DNA of 64,000 nucleotides from Cutibacterium porci (GTDB lineage Bacteria; Actinomycetota; Actinomycetes; Propionibacteriales; Propionibacteriaceae): NCBI RefSeq assembly GCF_009696315.1, contig NZ_VUMG01000001.1, positions 620,001 to 684,000 of the forward strand, read 5' to 3'. Shown piece by piece: positions 55,237 to 64,000 of this stretch (position 1 is its first letter; each line of letters starts with the position of its first letter). The notes under the pieces were generated by a model. It saw only the letters and a program-made list of their open reading frames with translations, ran no database searches and was not told where the DNA came from. The position numbers and the translations under genes were made by a program.

Positions 55237-56163
55237 TCACTTGCCCATACGGCGCATGTAGCGCCGGGAAATCCCGCGGGCAATGAGGTTGAGTCCCATG
55301 ACGATGATGATCAGGGTAATTGCAGCTCCCCATACCACTGGGGTATCGACGCCACCTTGGGTGTAGGCGTTGGTGATGACGGTTGGCAGAGTCGCGAAGT
55401 TCGGCGTTGACGGATTGACAGTCAACTCGGTGTTGAATTGCAGCAACACGATGAGCGGGGCCGTCTCGCCCATCACTCGGGCCAGGCCCAGAACGATACC
55501 GGTGAGGATACCGGTCATTGAGGTCGGCAAGACGACCTTTATGATCGTCTTCCACTTGGACACGCCCAAGGCGAAGGAGGCCTCACGCAAAGAATCTGGC
55601 ACGAGCTTGAGCATTTCCTCGGTCGACCGCAGCACCGTCGGAACCATGAGGATCATGAGGGCTAGCGAGGAAGCCCATGCCGACTGGGTGCCACCGAGCG
55701 TGGTCACGACGACGGCGAAGATGAAGAGCGCCGCAACAATGGAAGGCACGCCGGTTAGCACGTCGACAGCGAAGCTAATGACCTTGGCGATTTTGGTTCC
55801 GCGGGCGTATTCGACAAGGAAAATGGCGGTCAGCAAGGCGATTGGCACCGAAATAATCGACGTAATAAGGCCGATTTCGAGGGTTCCGACGATGGCGTGA
55901 ATTGCGCCCTGTTTGGCCAGCTCGAAAGAAGGGTCCATCGAGTGGGTCCACCACGATACGTGGAATAACGAGCCGATTCCGCGTCGGATGGCGGCGAAGA
56001 GCAGCCAGACCAAGGGAATGACGGCGAGCAGAGTAGCCACGACCATGAAGACTGAGGCGCAGCCACTCTTCGTGGTCCGCTTGCCGGACGGGCGGGACAG
56101 ATCCAGCTGGCCGGGCTCGGGCGTCGTGTCGCCGTGGCGAGCGATGTGGTCAGGGGCGCTCAT
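55237..56163 (-). CDS. pstA: Phosphate ABC importer permease PstA
   Basis: It is a six-helix permease of 308 residues with LVEYARGTKIAKVI, VLTGVPSIVAALFIF and the EAA-like loop LREASFALGVSKWKTIIKV. MGETAPLIVL is a PstA hallmark. It overlaps pstC by 4 bases. Confidence 0.95.
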   Translation of the reverse strand: MSAPDHIARHGDTTPEPGQLDLSRPSGKRTTKSGCASVFMVVATLLAVIPLVWLLFAAIRRGIGSLFHVSWWTHSMDPSFELAKQGAIHAIVGTLEIGLITSIISVPIALLTAIFLVEYARGTKIAKVISFAVDVLTGVPSIVAALFIFAVVVTTLGGTQSAWASSLALMILMVPTVLRSTEEMLKLVPDSLREASFALGVSKWKTIIKVVLPTSMTGILTGIVLGLARVMGETAPLIVLLQFNTELTVNPSTPNFATLPTVITNAYTQGGVDTPVVWGAAITLIIIVMGLNLIARGISRRYMRRMGK

Positions 56164-57164
56164 CGCTTAACTCCCTTCGCCGCGATCAACCGGGCAGCCG
56201 CGTTGACCACGAAGGTGATGACGAACAAGGCCAGGGCCGATGCTACGAGGGCACCTAGCGAGGTGGGATCGCTAATGGCCTCGGAGAAGTTGCCAGCGAT
56301 CTTGGATGCGAAGGTTTCACCACCAACGAATATCGACAAGTTGAGGTTTTGTTTGAGGGCCATCGGGCTGATCGTCTGCAAGATCAAGGTGACAGCTAGG
56401 GTCTCGCCAAGCGCACGTCCTAAACCCAGCATGGCACCCGAGATGATGCCGGACCGCGAGTGGGGGAGTACTGCGAGCTTGATAACTTCCCAGCGCGTCG
56501 ATCCGAGGGCGAGTGCGGCTTCGACCTGGTCGTGAGGCGTTTGCGCCATGACGTCTCGGCTGACGGCGGTGATGATCGGCAAGATCATGATGGCCAAGAC
56601 GAGGCTGGCGAGGTAAACCGTCCCTGTGGCCGAAGACCACGACGGGTCTTCAGAAAAGATCGGAATCCAGCCGAGTGCCTTGATGATGACGTCGCGCACA
56701 CCGTTGACGATTCCCGACGACCCGAAGACGATGCCTCCCCACAGACCGAAGACGATCGACGGAACTGCTGCTAGCAGATCAACGACGAATGCGACTGGGC
56801 TAGCGAGCCTCTTGGGAGCCAGCTGGGTAATAAATAGGGCAATGTCTACCGACAGCGGTACTGCGATGAGCAGGGCAAGCACGGATGAGATGAGTGTCGT
56901 CCACAACAACGCCTGGATGCCAAAGGCAGGCGGGTTTTGATCTGTCGTCCACGCTCGGGATGTGAAGAAATTATCGGTATTGGCCGACAATGTTGGGGCC
57001 GCCGTCTTGATGAGGAAGACGAACATCAGGATGACGATGATGGCCAGAGCTACGGCGATAACCGACGAGGCGCCAGCGAAAATCTTGTCCCCGACCCTGG
57101 ACACCGGCTTCATGCGGGATGCCGCTGTGGGCGTCCGCTGTGCCGTCGATGTGGATTCAGCCAT
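56160..57164 (-). CDS. pstC: Phosphate ABC importer permease PstC
   Basis: ATG 57164 has GAAGGAAG upstream and gives 334 residues. VVDLLAAVPSIVFGLWG and the EAA-like loop VEAALALGSTRWEVIKLAVLP are PstC signatures; LGRALGETLAVTLILQ is the family's late motif. It partners pstA (4-base overlap). The 106 bases between it and pstS hold two hairpins. Confidence 0.95.
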   Translation of the reverse strand: MAESTSTAQRTPTAASRMKPVSRVGDKIFAGASSVIAVALAIIVILMFVFLIKTAAPTLSANTDNFFTSRAWTTDQNPPAFGIQALLWTTLISSVLALLIAVPLSVDIALFITQLAPKRLASPVAFVVDLLAAVPSIVFGLWGGIVFGSSGIVNGVRDVIIKALGWIPIFSEDPSWSSATGTVYLASLVLAIMILPIITAVSRDVMAQTPHDQVEAALALGSTRWEVIKLAVLPHSRSGIISGAMLGLGRALGETLAVTLILQTISPMALKQNLNLSIFVGGETFASKIAGNFSEAISDPTSLGALVASALALFVITFVVNAAARLIAAKGVKR

Positions 57165-57202
57165 GGGCTTCCTTCGTCGCAATCATGGTCGTGTCGTGAT
57201 GA

Positions 57203-57260
57203 GGGGCGGGAAGACGACAGGCGTCCTCCCACCCCAGAGCGTCGGGACTCATGCCCCGAC
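57203..57260 (-). terminator. Two tandem hairpins between pstS and pstC
   Basis: The first is 57203-57235 (GGGG, GGGA, GAC with their complements and two mismatches). The second is 57241-57260 (GTCGGG with CCCGAC). Both lie in the pstS-pstC gap. Such hairpins can end or stabilise part of the transcript so that more PstS than permease is made. Confidence 0.5.
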
Positions 57261-57270
57261 ACAGAGTCGA

Positions 57271-58413
57271 TCAGGAAAGGGCCTGAGCAGAGCTCACAAC
57301 CTTCGAAGCGACATCGGAAGGCAGTGGAGCGTAACCGAGGTCCTGGATCTTCTTCTGCTCCTTCTCAGAGGCGTAGAAAGACAGGAAGTCCTTGAGGAGA
57401 GCGGTCTTGCCAGCGTCCTGGCCCTTGGAGCAGGCGATCTCGTAGGTGACGAGGACGGCAGGGTACACGCCAGCAGGGGTGTTCTTGTACTGCAGCTCGA
57501 GCTGCAGGTCATTGCCTTGGCCGACGACTTTCGCTGCGGAGACAGCCTTACCAGCAGACTCGCCGGTCAGCTTGACCGGGCCGTTGCCGTTGTCGATGGC
57601 GGCCATATCGAGGCTGTTCTTGGTGGCGTAGGACCACTCGTCGTACGAGATGGAGTTCTTGGTGCTCTTGACAGCTTGAGCGATGCCAGCCGACTTGTCG
57701 GCGCCCTTGCCGGCACCCTTCCACGTCTTAGAGTGCTTTTCGGTCCAGATGTCACCAGCCGCCTTGTTAAGGAACGTGGTGAAGTTGTCGGTGGTGCCCG
57801 ACTCGTCCTTGCGGTAGAAGACCTCGATCTGCCCCGACGGCAGCTTGGCGGTTGGGTTCTCCTTCTTGATGGCGTCGTCGTTCCAGTTCTTGATGGCGCC
57901 GGAGAAGATCTTGGCGAGGGTCTGAGTAGACAGGGTCAGATCCTTGACGCCGTCGACGTTGTAGACCACAGCGATCGGGCCGGCGGCCATGGGCAGGTGC
58001 CACGGATCGGCGTTGCAGCGTTGCTTGGCCTTGTCAGGCTCGCCTTTATCAGGATTGAGAACGGAGTCAGAACCAGCCCAGTCGACCTGCTTGCCGATGA
58101 AGGACTTGACGCCGGCGCCGGAGCCAGTGGGGGAGTAGTTGATGGTCGCCGAGGAACACGCAGCCTTGTAATCGGAGATGACCTGGTTGATGGCATTCAA
58201 CTGAGCCGAGGAACCAGCACCGGAGATGCTTCCACCGGGGCAGGCGGGCTTGAACGATGCAGCGTCAACCGAGGAAGCACCCGATTGGGCGGCGGAGCTG
58301 GCAGCGGAGGACGAGGTAGAGCTGGAGCTCTTGTCACCATTGGCTCCACAAGCGGTGAGGGAGATGGCGCTAATAGCAGCCAGAGCAGTGATTTTGGCGA
58401 AACGATTCGTCAC
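57271..58413 (-). CDS. pstS: Phosphate-binding lipoprotein PstS
   Basis: The lipoprotein signal ends in SLTACGANG. A Ser/Ala-rich spacer is followed by the periplasmic-binding fold: GAGSSAQLNAINQVI, DWAGSDSVL (phosphate loop), PMAAGPIAVVYN and RKDESGTTDNFTTFLNK, with the Arg-Asp-x-SGT phosphate contacts. 380 residues. It is the first gene of the pst operon, with a Pho-box-like repeat upstream. Confidence 0.95.
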   Translation of the reverse strand: MTNRFAKITALAAISAISLTACGANGDKSSSSTSSSAASSAAQSGASSVDAASFKPACPGGSISGAGSSAQLNAINQVISDYKAACSSATINYSPTGSGAGVKSFIGKQVDWAGSDSVLNPDKGEPDKAKQRCNADPWHLPMAAGPIAVVYNVDGVKDLTLSTQTLAKIFSGAIKNWNDDAIKKENPTAKLPSGQIEVFYRKDESGTTDNFTTFLNKAAGDIWTEKHSKTWKGAGKGADKSAGIAQAVKSTKNSISYDEWSYATKNSLDMAAIDNGNGPVKLTGESAGKAVSAAKVVGQGNDLQLELQYKNTPAGVYPAVLVTYEIACSKGQDAGKTALLKDFLSFYASEKEQKKIQDLGYAPLPSDVASKVVSSAQALS

Positions 58414-58506
58414 GGCACATCCTTCTTCGAGCGATGTCCTGGAGCCGCCGACGCGGTCCTTGGTACAGGGATGACGCTAGGGTCTGAAGGTGTCGCAAGT
58501 ATCGCG

Positions 58507-58528
58507 TCAAGGTGAACGCAGCGTGAAC
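58507..58528 (-). promoter_or_regulatory. PHO-box-like direct repeat upstream of pstS
   Basis: On the minus strand, two 11-base units follow each other, GTTCACGCTGC and GTTCACCTTGA, 94 bases before the pstS start. Actinobacterial PhoP binds 11-base GTTCAC-type repeats. Control by phosphate starvation is therefore likely. Confidence 0.65.
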
Positions 58529-58585
58529 ACCGGGACCACCTTGACTAAAGACAACCGCCTCAGACTCAGTCTGTGGCCCGCTAGT

Positions 58586-59527
58586 TCAGTAACGCGACGA
58601 GTACCACTCTTGACAGACCGTGTGGCCCGCCTCATCTAGATGAACAATGAGGCATTCCGCAGTTGACATGGGGTGACTCGCGCCGCCAAGTGCGTCTCGC
58701 ATAGTCGGCAGCACCGGACGATGACCACAGATAGCAACCGGTTGGCTGGGATCTGCCAGCGCGCGGCCAACTATTTTTCTCATAGCAGAGACCGTTTTAC
58801 GGGGGTTGGCTGCGTGCGCCTCTTCACTCAAATCATCGATCCCGACGATCTCGGTCTTCAAGGTGCTGGCGTAGGGCTGAAGGGTTTGCATACATCGCGT
58901 CGATGACGAACTCGCCAGACGAGACACTCCATACGCGCTCAGCAAGCCGACCAAGGCCTGAGCCTGACGGCGACCTCGCCTTTCTAGCGGACGGGTAGCG
59001 TCTTGGGCGTGCTTCCTGCGGGAACTCCACTCTTTCCGGGAAACCGCTTTGCCGTGCCGCACCAGAACGACTGTCGATGTTGGTGGTGCCTCCAGTGCTT
59101 CCTCGAGCACTTGGACATCGGTGGGATAGGTAAGGCGCTCAAGAGCCTGGTCAGTCGGCATCCAGAAGGCGTCGTCGATCTCCTCAGGGCTGGCTGTCGC
59201 AGCACCAATCGACCCCCCGACGACGACTCCTAGCCACCAGAAGACGACCTTGGCTTGCGACTTCGGTCGGCCGCCGGAGGCGGAGTATTTCACGGTGTAT
59301 TCGATGGGCTGCAGGGGCAGCGTCAACCTGATGTTGATCCCGGTTTCCTCGGCGACTTCGCGTACTGCAGTGGTGGGAAGATCCTCGCCGGGTTCGAGTT
59401 TCCCTTTGGGCAGGGAGAGGTCGTCATAATCGGGACGATGGACGACGAGAACCTCGCGGGCTGTCTCGGTGGCCTCGCGAAGCACGACGGCGCCAGCCGC
59501 TTGAATAGGGCCCTTGTGTCCTCCCAC
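58586..59527 (-). CDS. Nudix hydrolase fused to histidine phosphatase (MutT1-like)
   Basis: The N-terminal Nudix box is GKLEPGEDLPTTAVREVAEE followed by TGI. From about residue 150 a SixA-like histidine phosphatase domain follows, with VVLVRHGKAVSRKEW and a second His in AICGHRPVLP. This layout is that of mycobacterial MutT1, which removes 8-oxo-GTP/8-oxo-dGTP and may act on diadenosine polyphosphates. 313 residues. It starts 7 bases after the ppk stop and is probably co-transcribed. Confidence 0.9.
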   Translation of the reverse strand: MGGHKGPIQAAGAVVLREATETAREVLVVHRPDYDDLSLPKGKLEPGEDLPTTAVREVAEETGINIRLTLPLQPIEYTVKYSASGGRPKSQAKVVFWWLGVVVGGSIGAATASPEEIDDAFWMPTDQALERLTYPTDVQVLEEALEAPPTSTVVLVRHGKAVSRKEWSSRRKHAQDATRPLERRGRRQAQALVGLLSAYGVSRLASSSSTRCMQTLQPYASTLKTEIVGIDDLSEEAHAANPRKTVSAMRKIVGRALADPSQPVAICGHRPVLPTMRDALGGASHPMSTAECLIVHLDEAGHTVCQEWYSSRY

Positions 59528-59534
59528 CTCGGTC

Positions 59535-61640
59535 TCACCGCCTCTTGTCGCGGGTGCGTCGAATGAGCTCCTCTTGAAAGTCAGTCAGAGGGATGCCGTC
59601 CGGTCCGCGTGAGACCTCAGTCCAGGTACGATCCTGCAGATGCCATGACACCGTTCCTGGGTCGAAGGCCATGTCGAACATTTCTTCAACCTCAGCGACA
59701 TGCTGCTTGTTGGACAAGCCGACAAGAGCCTCGACGCGACGGTCCAAATTGCGGTGCATGAGATCAGCCGATCCGATTGCCACCATCGGGCGGCCACTAT
59801 TGGCAAACCAGAAGATGCGAGAGTGTTCCAGAAACCGTCCCAGAATAGAGATAACACGGATGTTCTCGCTGAGCCCGGGGACACCTGGTCTAATAGAGCA
59901 AATCCCGCGTACCCACAGATCTACCGGAACACCGGCGCGCGATGCGCGATAGAGAGCGTCAATGACGCGCTCATCGACAATGGAGTTGACTTTGATCCGC
60001 ACCCCGGCAGGCAATCCCGCCTTTTTGTTCTCGATCTCACGCTCAATCGCGTCGATAATGCCGCTACGGATACCCTCAGGGGCCACGAGAAGGCGACGAT
60101 AGCGTTTCTCAGCCGTCATTCCAGACAGGTGGTTGAATAACCTCGCGACGTCCTCAGTGATAATCGGGTTCGACGTCAATAAGCCGAGGTCCTCGTACTG
60201 ACGAGCGGTCTTGGGGTTGTAATTGCCGGTTCCGATGTGGGCATAACGGCGCAGCCCTTCACCTTCGTCGCGGATGACCATCGCGAGTTTGCAGTGGGTT
60301 TTGAGCCCCACCATGCCGTAGACGACGTGGACGCCGGCACGTTCGAGCACACGTGCCCAGGTGATGTTGGCCTGCTCATCGAACCGGGCCTTGATCTCGA
60401 CGACGGCCAGCACCTGTTTGCCAGCTTCGGCAGCGTCGACTAGGGCGTCGATGATAGGGGAGTCTCCTGAGGTGCGGTAGAGAGTCTGCTTGATTGCCAG
60501 CACCTGCGGATCGGCGGCCGCCTGTTCGATAAACCTTTGAACGCTGGTGGCGAAAGAATCGTACGGATGATGGACGAGAACGTCACGCCGCCGGATCGCA
60601 GCGAACATGTCGGCTGGGCGAGCCGTTTCCACCTCCGCCAAATGCGGGTGCGTGATAGGCAGGAAATTCGGGTATGAGAGGTCGTCACGGTCGACGTCGG
60701 CAAGGGAGAACAGTCCAGTGAGATCCAGCGGGGCGGGAAGCCTGAAGACCTCCTTGTCTTTGATGTCGAGTTCGCGAGTGAGCAGAGCGAGCATTTCGTC
60801 AGTGATGTCGTCCTGTACTTCGAGACGCACTGGGGGCCGACCCACGTTGCGGCGGAGAAGCTCTTTTTCTAACGCGAAGAGCAAGTTTTCAGCGTCATCC
60901 TCTTCGACCTCGAGGTCCTCGTTTCGAGTGACGCGGAAGGTGGTGTGTTGCAGCACGCGCATGCCTGTGAACAGCTGATCGAGGTGACGGCTGATGATTT
61001 CCTCCAACGGAAGAAACCGCCCCGCACCCAGGTTAACCAGTCGGGGCAGTACCGACGGCACCTTGACTCGGGCGAACTGTTCGGCACCCGTAAGAGGATT
61101 GGCCAGCATAACAGCCAGATTGATTGACAGACCGCGGATGTACGGGAAGGGGTGGGACGGATCGACAGCCAGGGGGGTAAGGATAGGGAAAATCCGCTCT
61201 GAGAACAGGGTACGCATACGTCCCTTCTCATCGTCGGATAGCTCAGACCAACGCAGGATTTCGATACCCTCGGCTGCCAGGCTGGGCCTGACTTCCTCAG
61301 CGAATACCCTGGACTGTTCAGCAACCAAGTCATGGGTGCGAGACAGGATGGCGTCGTGCAACTCGCGAGGCAGCATTCCGGCGACAGACGGCACCGCGAC
61401 CCCAGCGTCGATACGGCGCTTGAGGCCGGCGACTCGCACCATAAAAAACTCGTCAAGGTTGGACGAGAAGATGGCCAAGAACTTCGCTCTCTCAAGCAGG
61501 GGGATGCGCTCGGCGTCTCGGGCAAGATCCAGCACCCGTTCATTGAAGGCAAGCCACGACAGCTCGCGATCGCTGTAGCGACCTTCCGGCAGCTCGTCGG
61601 GGGAAGCCGGGGAGGTCCTGGGGGCGGGCTTCTTGGCCAT
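59535..61640 (-). CDS. ppk: Polyphosphate kinase 1
   Basis: It makes polyphosphate from ATP. N-terminal [16 protein letters not shown] and [13 protein letters not shown] are family blocks. [13 protein letters not shown] holds the phosphorylated His, and [12 protein letters not shown] and [13 protein letters not shown] are C-terminal blocks with the second His. ATG 61640, with AAGGAG seven bases upstream, is preferred over ATG 61646. 701 residues. The pst and Nudix genes next to it fit phosphate handling. Confidence 0.96.
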   Translation of the reverse strand: MAKKPAPRTSPASPDELPEGRYSDRELSWLAFNERVLDLARDAERIPLLERAKFLAIFSSNLDEFFMVRVAGLKRRIDAGVAVPSVAGMLPRELHDAILSRTHDLVAEQSRVFAEEVRPSLAAEGIEILRWSELSDDEKGRMRTLFSERIFPILTPLAVDPSHPFPYIRGLSINLAVMLANPLTGAEQFARVKVPSVLPRLVNLGAGRFLPLEEIISRHLDQLFTGMRVLQHTTFRVTRNEDLEVEEDDAENLLFALEKELLRRNVGRPPVRLEVQDDITDEMLALLTRELDIKDKEVFRLPAPLDLTGLFSLADVDRDDLSYPNFLPITHPHLAEVETARPADMFAAIRRRDVLVHHPYDSFATSVQRFIEQAAADPQVLAIKQTLYRTSGDSPIIDALVDAAEAGKQVLAVVEIKARFDEQANITWARVLERAGVHVVYGMVGLKTHCKLAMVIRDEGEGLRRYAHIGTGNYNPKTARQYEDLGLLTSNPIITEDVARLFNHLSGMTAEKRYRRLLVAPEGIRSGIIDAIEREIENKKAGLPAGVRIKVNSIVDERVIDALYRASRAGVPVDLWVRGICSIRPGVPGLSENIRVISILGRFLEHSRIFWFANSGRPMVAIGSADLMHRNLDRRVEALVGLSNKQHVAEVEEMFDMAFDPGTVSWHLQDRTWTEVSRGPDGIPLTDFQEELIRRTRDKRR

Positions 61641-61755
61641 GGACATACTCCTTGGAGATTCGTCCGCTCACCATTGGGTGGGCGTAGCTGCACCTAATCT
61701 ATCGGACGACGCCCGCTCTCACGGCGGACAACTTCCATGTCGCGTCAGGGTGGAT

Positions 61756-62400
61756 TCAGCGTTCTGCCTGGAATCGGTAGCCGACCGATCGCACTGTTTG
61801 GATATGGCCTTCGTATTCCGGGCCGACTTTGGCTCGCAAGCGACGAATATGGACGTCCACGGTCCGGGTGCCTCCGTAGTAGTCATAGCCCCACACATCC
61901 GACAATAACAGGTCTCGGGTGAGCACTCTGCCGGGGTGTCCGACGAGGTACTTCAGCAACTCGAACTCGGTATAGGTCAGGTCAAGGTCCTTATCTGCGA
62001 CACTGGCGGTGTACCCATCCTCATCAATGGTGAACGGCCCAGCTACGAGTTGGTTTGTGACGTGTGCTGTGAATAGGCAGCGAAGGCGTGCCTCCGCTTC
62101 TGACGGAGTCGCCGAATCGCATAAGAAGTCGTCCATTCCCCAGTCGGGGCTGATGACCGAGAGGGTGTCGGAACCAGCCAACAGCAGGATCGGCACGCGC
62201 CTCTCGTAGCACGACAGGTGAAGGCAAGCTTCGCGGGCCCGGGCTGGTTCATCGTGGCAGTCGACCAACACGACGTCGACTCCCTCTAAGTGGGACATGC
62301 ACTCTTGCAGGTCGTCGTAGCGAGAGATGCTATGCGGTAGCAGTTCCAAAGCCTCAGGCAGCGGGGTGTCTAACGGGCCCAGTAAGGATAGTCGTGCCAT
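61756..62400 (-). CDS. GlnR-like orphan response regulator (OmpR/PhoB winged helix)
   Basis: ATG 62400, with GGGAGGG upstream, gives 214 residues. The receiver is degenerate: no acidic pair at the N-terminus and no conserved Lys, but an Asp remains in VVLVDCHDEP, and PDWGMDDFLCD matches the DWGxDD segment of GlnR. The C-terminal winged helix is typical (LTYTEFELLKYLVGHPGRVL, TVDVHIRRLRAKVG, TVRSVGYRF). GlnR regulates nitrogen genes in actinobacteria without a partner kinase. No kinase gene is beside it. Confidence 0.83.
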   Translation of the reverse strand: MARLSLLGPLDTPLPEALELLPHSISRYDDLQECMSHLEGVDVVLVDCHDEPARAREACLHLSCYERRVPILLLAGSDTLSVISPDWGMDDFLCDSATPSEAEARLRCLFTAHVTNQLVAGPFTIDEDGYTASVADKDLDLTYTEFELLKYLVGHPGRVLTRDLLLSDVWGYDYYGGTRTVDVHIRRLRAKVGPEYEGHIQTVRSVGYRFQAER

Positions 62401-62516
62401 CCAGATGCCCTCCCATACTGAAATCGCGTCGTCCAAGGTCGTGACAATGTTGCATTCCATCATCCCACGACAGCTTGACCCGTCTCATCGGCACTACGAT
62501 TTATGCCGTGACGAGG

Positions 62517-63395
62517 ATGCCTGATGAGTGGTTCCGTCCGGACGATGATGGGTCCGGACCGGATGAACTCTGCCCCGCGGAGGGTACCGAGGAGGCCTCG
62601 GACAGCGGAAATCCGCCCCCTCGCCATGCCGACGACAGCCTCATCTCCTCAACGACGAGTGGTGTCATCCGTGTCGTCACCGGTGACACCGGGCCTAGTG
62701 TGGTGGTTGGACGCACTCATGCCTCCGTCACTTCGACATCGTCGCGGCGTCGCCATTTCCCCGTCTGGATCCTGATAGTCGCGGCGGCGCTCGTCGTCGG
62801 GTTAGTGCTGGGTACCTTCATCACTCAGTCGCGTGATAGTACCGGGGCAGTGCGCGTCACCCCTGGAGCGACGGTGTCAGCCTCCAGCGCTGCGGCGGAT
62901 ATGCCGTATCAAGGACGCGTTAAGGCAATTGATGGTGTGAGAGCAATCGCATCGTGCGTGTCTGATCCCGCAGTCGATTCTGACCATCATGTCGTTCGCT
63001 ACGATCCGGAGTTTGTCGTTGATGACAAGCCGGACACTGCGTGGCGGTGCAATGGTTCGGGGGAGGGACAGCAGATCACGCTCACCTTGCCTCGGTCCTC
63101 CCGGATCGTCGGTGTGGGGATGATCAACGGTTATGCGAAGGTTTTCGGCGACGTCGACTTATATTCGCAATACCGTCGGGTACGCACTGTGCGCTGGACG
63201 ATGCCTGACGGGACATGGTTTAACCAAGATTTCACCGACGACGATCAAGATCTGCAAAAAGTTATGATCCCGCCACGTACCGTCAAGGGAGATATCACCG
63301 TCACGATCATTGCGACGACGAGCCCGGGCTTGATTGGTGAGCCCACCCGGGACTCGGTTCTCATTTCGATGCTGCAGGTTTACGAAGCGTCGTAA
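62517..63395 (+). CDS. Membrane-anchored protein with discoidin-like C-terminal domain
   Basis: ATG 62517 is chosen because the frame before it (a TTG at 62475) overlaps the divergent regulator's promoter; a GTG at 62508 is also possible. The cytosolic part is acidic and disordered to about residue 90. FPVWILIVAAALVVGLVLGT is a transmembrane helix. After a Ser/Ala stalk comes a domain starting DPEFVVDDKPDTAWRCNGSG and GQQITLTLPRSSRIVGVGM, as in F5/8-type or NADase-type glycan-binding domains. The ligand is unknown. Confidence 0.75.
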   Translation: MPDEWFRPDDDGSGPDELCPAEGTEEASDSGNPPPRHADDSLISSTTSGVIRVVTGDTGPSVVVGRTHASVTSTSSRRRHFPVWILIVAAALVVGLVLGTFITQSRDSTGAVRVTPGATVSASSAAADMPYQGRVKAIDGVRAIASCVSDPAVDSDHHVVRYDPEFVVDDKPDTAWRCNGSGEGQQITLTLPRSSRIVGVGMINGYAKVFGDVDLYSQYRRVRTVRWTMPDGTWFNQDFTDDDQDLQKVMIPPRTVKGDITVTIIATTSPGLIGEPTRDSVLISMLQVYEAS

Positions 63396-63404
63396 GCAGG
63401 TCAC

Positions 63405-63842
63405 TTAGCGCCAGTCGTCGGTGTCGATGAGAATCGTCATGGGGCCATCGTTGACCAGACGTACCTTCATGTCGGCGCCAAAGATGCCGGTTTCGACGTG
63501 CGCTCCCAGGTTGCGTAGATGACTCACGAAGTGGTCTACCAGTGGTTCGGAGATAGGGCTGGGAGCCGCAGCGCTCCATGAGGGGCGGCGTCCCTTACGG
63601 GTGCTGGCGTATAACGTGAATTGGCTGACGACGAGAAGTGGGGCGTCGAGGTCGCTGGCAGATTTCTCGTCTGCCAAGATGCGAAGCCCCCAAATTTTTT
63701 CGGCGAGTTTTTCCGCTTCGGCGACTGTATCTGAGCCGGTAATTCCAATAAGGACCACCAGACCTGGACGGGGCAGTGCCCCAACCGTTGCGTCGTCGAC
63801 GACGACGTCGGCACTGATTGCTCTCTGGATGACGACTCGCAT
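63405..63842 (-). CDS. dtd: D-aminoacyl-tRNA deacylase
   Basis: It clears D-amino acids from mischarged tRNA. Visible are [26 protein letters not shown] (SQFTL motif) and [11 protein letters not shown] (the cross-subunit Gly-Pro motif). 145 residues from ATG 63842, the normal length; the frame runs further upstream but is not conserved there. Confidence 0.95.
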   Translation of the reverse strand: MRVVIQRAISADVVVDDATVGALPRPGLVVLIGITGSDTVAEAEKLAEKIWGLRILADEKSASDLDAPLLVVSQFTLYASTRKGRRPSWSAAAPSPISEPLVDHFVSHLRNLGAHVETGIFGADMKVRLVNDGPMTILIDTDDWR

Positions 63843-63882
63843 GACTATCGAGTCTACGCAGATAGCCTCGTAGGATTGCGAT

Positions 63883-63987
63883 ATGGCTGTCACAGGGCTG
63901 GTGGTATTAGTGGTTGTTGCGGTACTGGGTGCCCTTATACCCCTCGCCGCAGTTGTCCGTTCCCTACTATCCGCATGGCGACAATAA
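63883..63987 (+). CDS. 34-residue hydrophobic peptide
   Basis: ATG 63883 has AGGA eight bases upstream. The peptide begins [20 protein letters not shown] and ends in SAWRQ, a single transmembrane helix with a basic tail. It starts 40 bases from the divergent dtd start. I recognise no family. Being so short, it could be non-coding, though the ribosome-binding site and the topology speak for it. Confidence 0.45.
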   Translation: MAVTGLVVLVVVAVLGALIPLAAVVRSLLSAWRQ

Positions 63988-64000
63988 GCGAGTTGCCGTT

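Noticed and set aside
56962-58515. Long open frame of 517 codons opposite pstS and pstC
   Set aside because: It is a shadow of the GC-rich pst genes in the opposite frame. The pst products are clear, and the antisense product shows no domain.

Overview
The window reads as chromosome of a high-GC Gram-positive actinobacterium, most likely Cutibacterium (Propionibacterium) acnes or a close relative. The clues are a mycothione reductase, the 33-residue ribosomal protein bS22, a radA-disA pair, actinobacterial heme enzymes with ferrochelatase (HemH) and coproheme decarboxylase (HemQ) fused in one protein, and a pst-nudix-ppk-glnR-like block. No rRNA, tRNA or CRISPR array was recognised.

Layout. 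1-5.9 kb: an MFS exporter cut by the window edge, an SDR epimerase, a rhomboid protease, a NarL-type two-component system and a membrane protein. 6.0-8.0 kb: a scar made of the 3' end of a PRD antiterminator gene and pieces of at least three transposase families. 8.1-15.1 kb: a compact, lower-GC operon with an MFS exporter, three radical SAM proteins, a compact M29-like metallopeptidase, a VOC protein, an unknown protein with a prolyl-tRNA-synthetase-like N-terminus and an HEVAH metalloprotease. A frameshifted IclR regulator closes the region at 15.9 kb. This is the strongest candidate for an undescribed system (a natural-product or modified-peptide pathway). Its first radical SAM gene carries an in-frame TAG.

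15.9-27.6 kb: heme synthesis in two divergent operons, leftward hemE-hemG-hemC-hemD-hemB-hemL-mutY-kinase and rightward hemA-hemHQ, covering glutamyl-tRNA to heme by the coproporphyrin route. 27.6-36.8 kb: disA, radA, VOC and sugar-isomerase-like proteins, proline dehydrogenase, a CPBP protein, asd, proC, bS22 and a glutaredoxin-like protein. 37-44.7 kb: a uroporphyrinogen methyltransferase/synthase fusion, a phosphatase, the system II cytochrome c maturation set (TlpA-like, CcdA, ResB, CcsA) and an unusual sigma-factor/GerMN/Gmad2 membrane fusion.

44.7-54.4 kb: an SDR protein, ilvA and ilvD behind a leader-peptide attenuator, a DUF5134-like protein, mycothione reductase, and an ABC importer behind a cobalamin riboswitch, so probably a vitamin B12 uptake system. 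54.4-64 kb: pstSCAB with a Pho-box-like repeat and intercistronic hairpins, a Nudix/phosphatase fusion, polyphosphate kinase, a GlnR-like orphan regulator, a membrane protein, D-aminoacyl-tRNA deacylase and a tiny membrane ORF. Where two starts were possible, starts were chosen by ribosome-binding site, overlap and family alignment.
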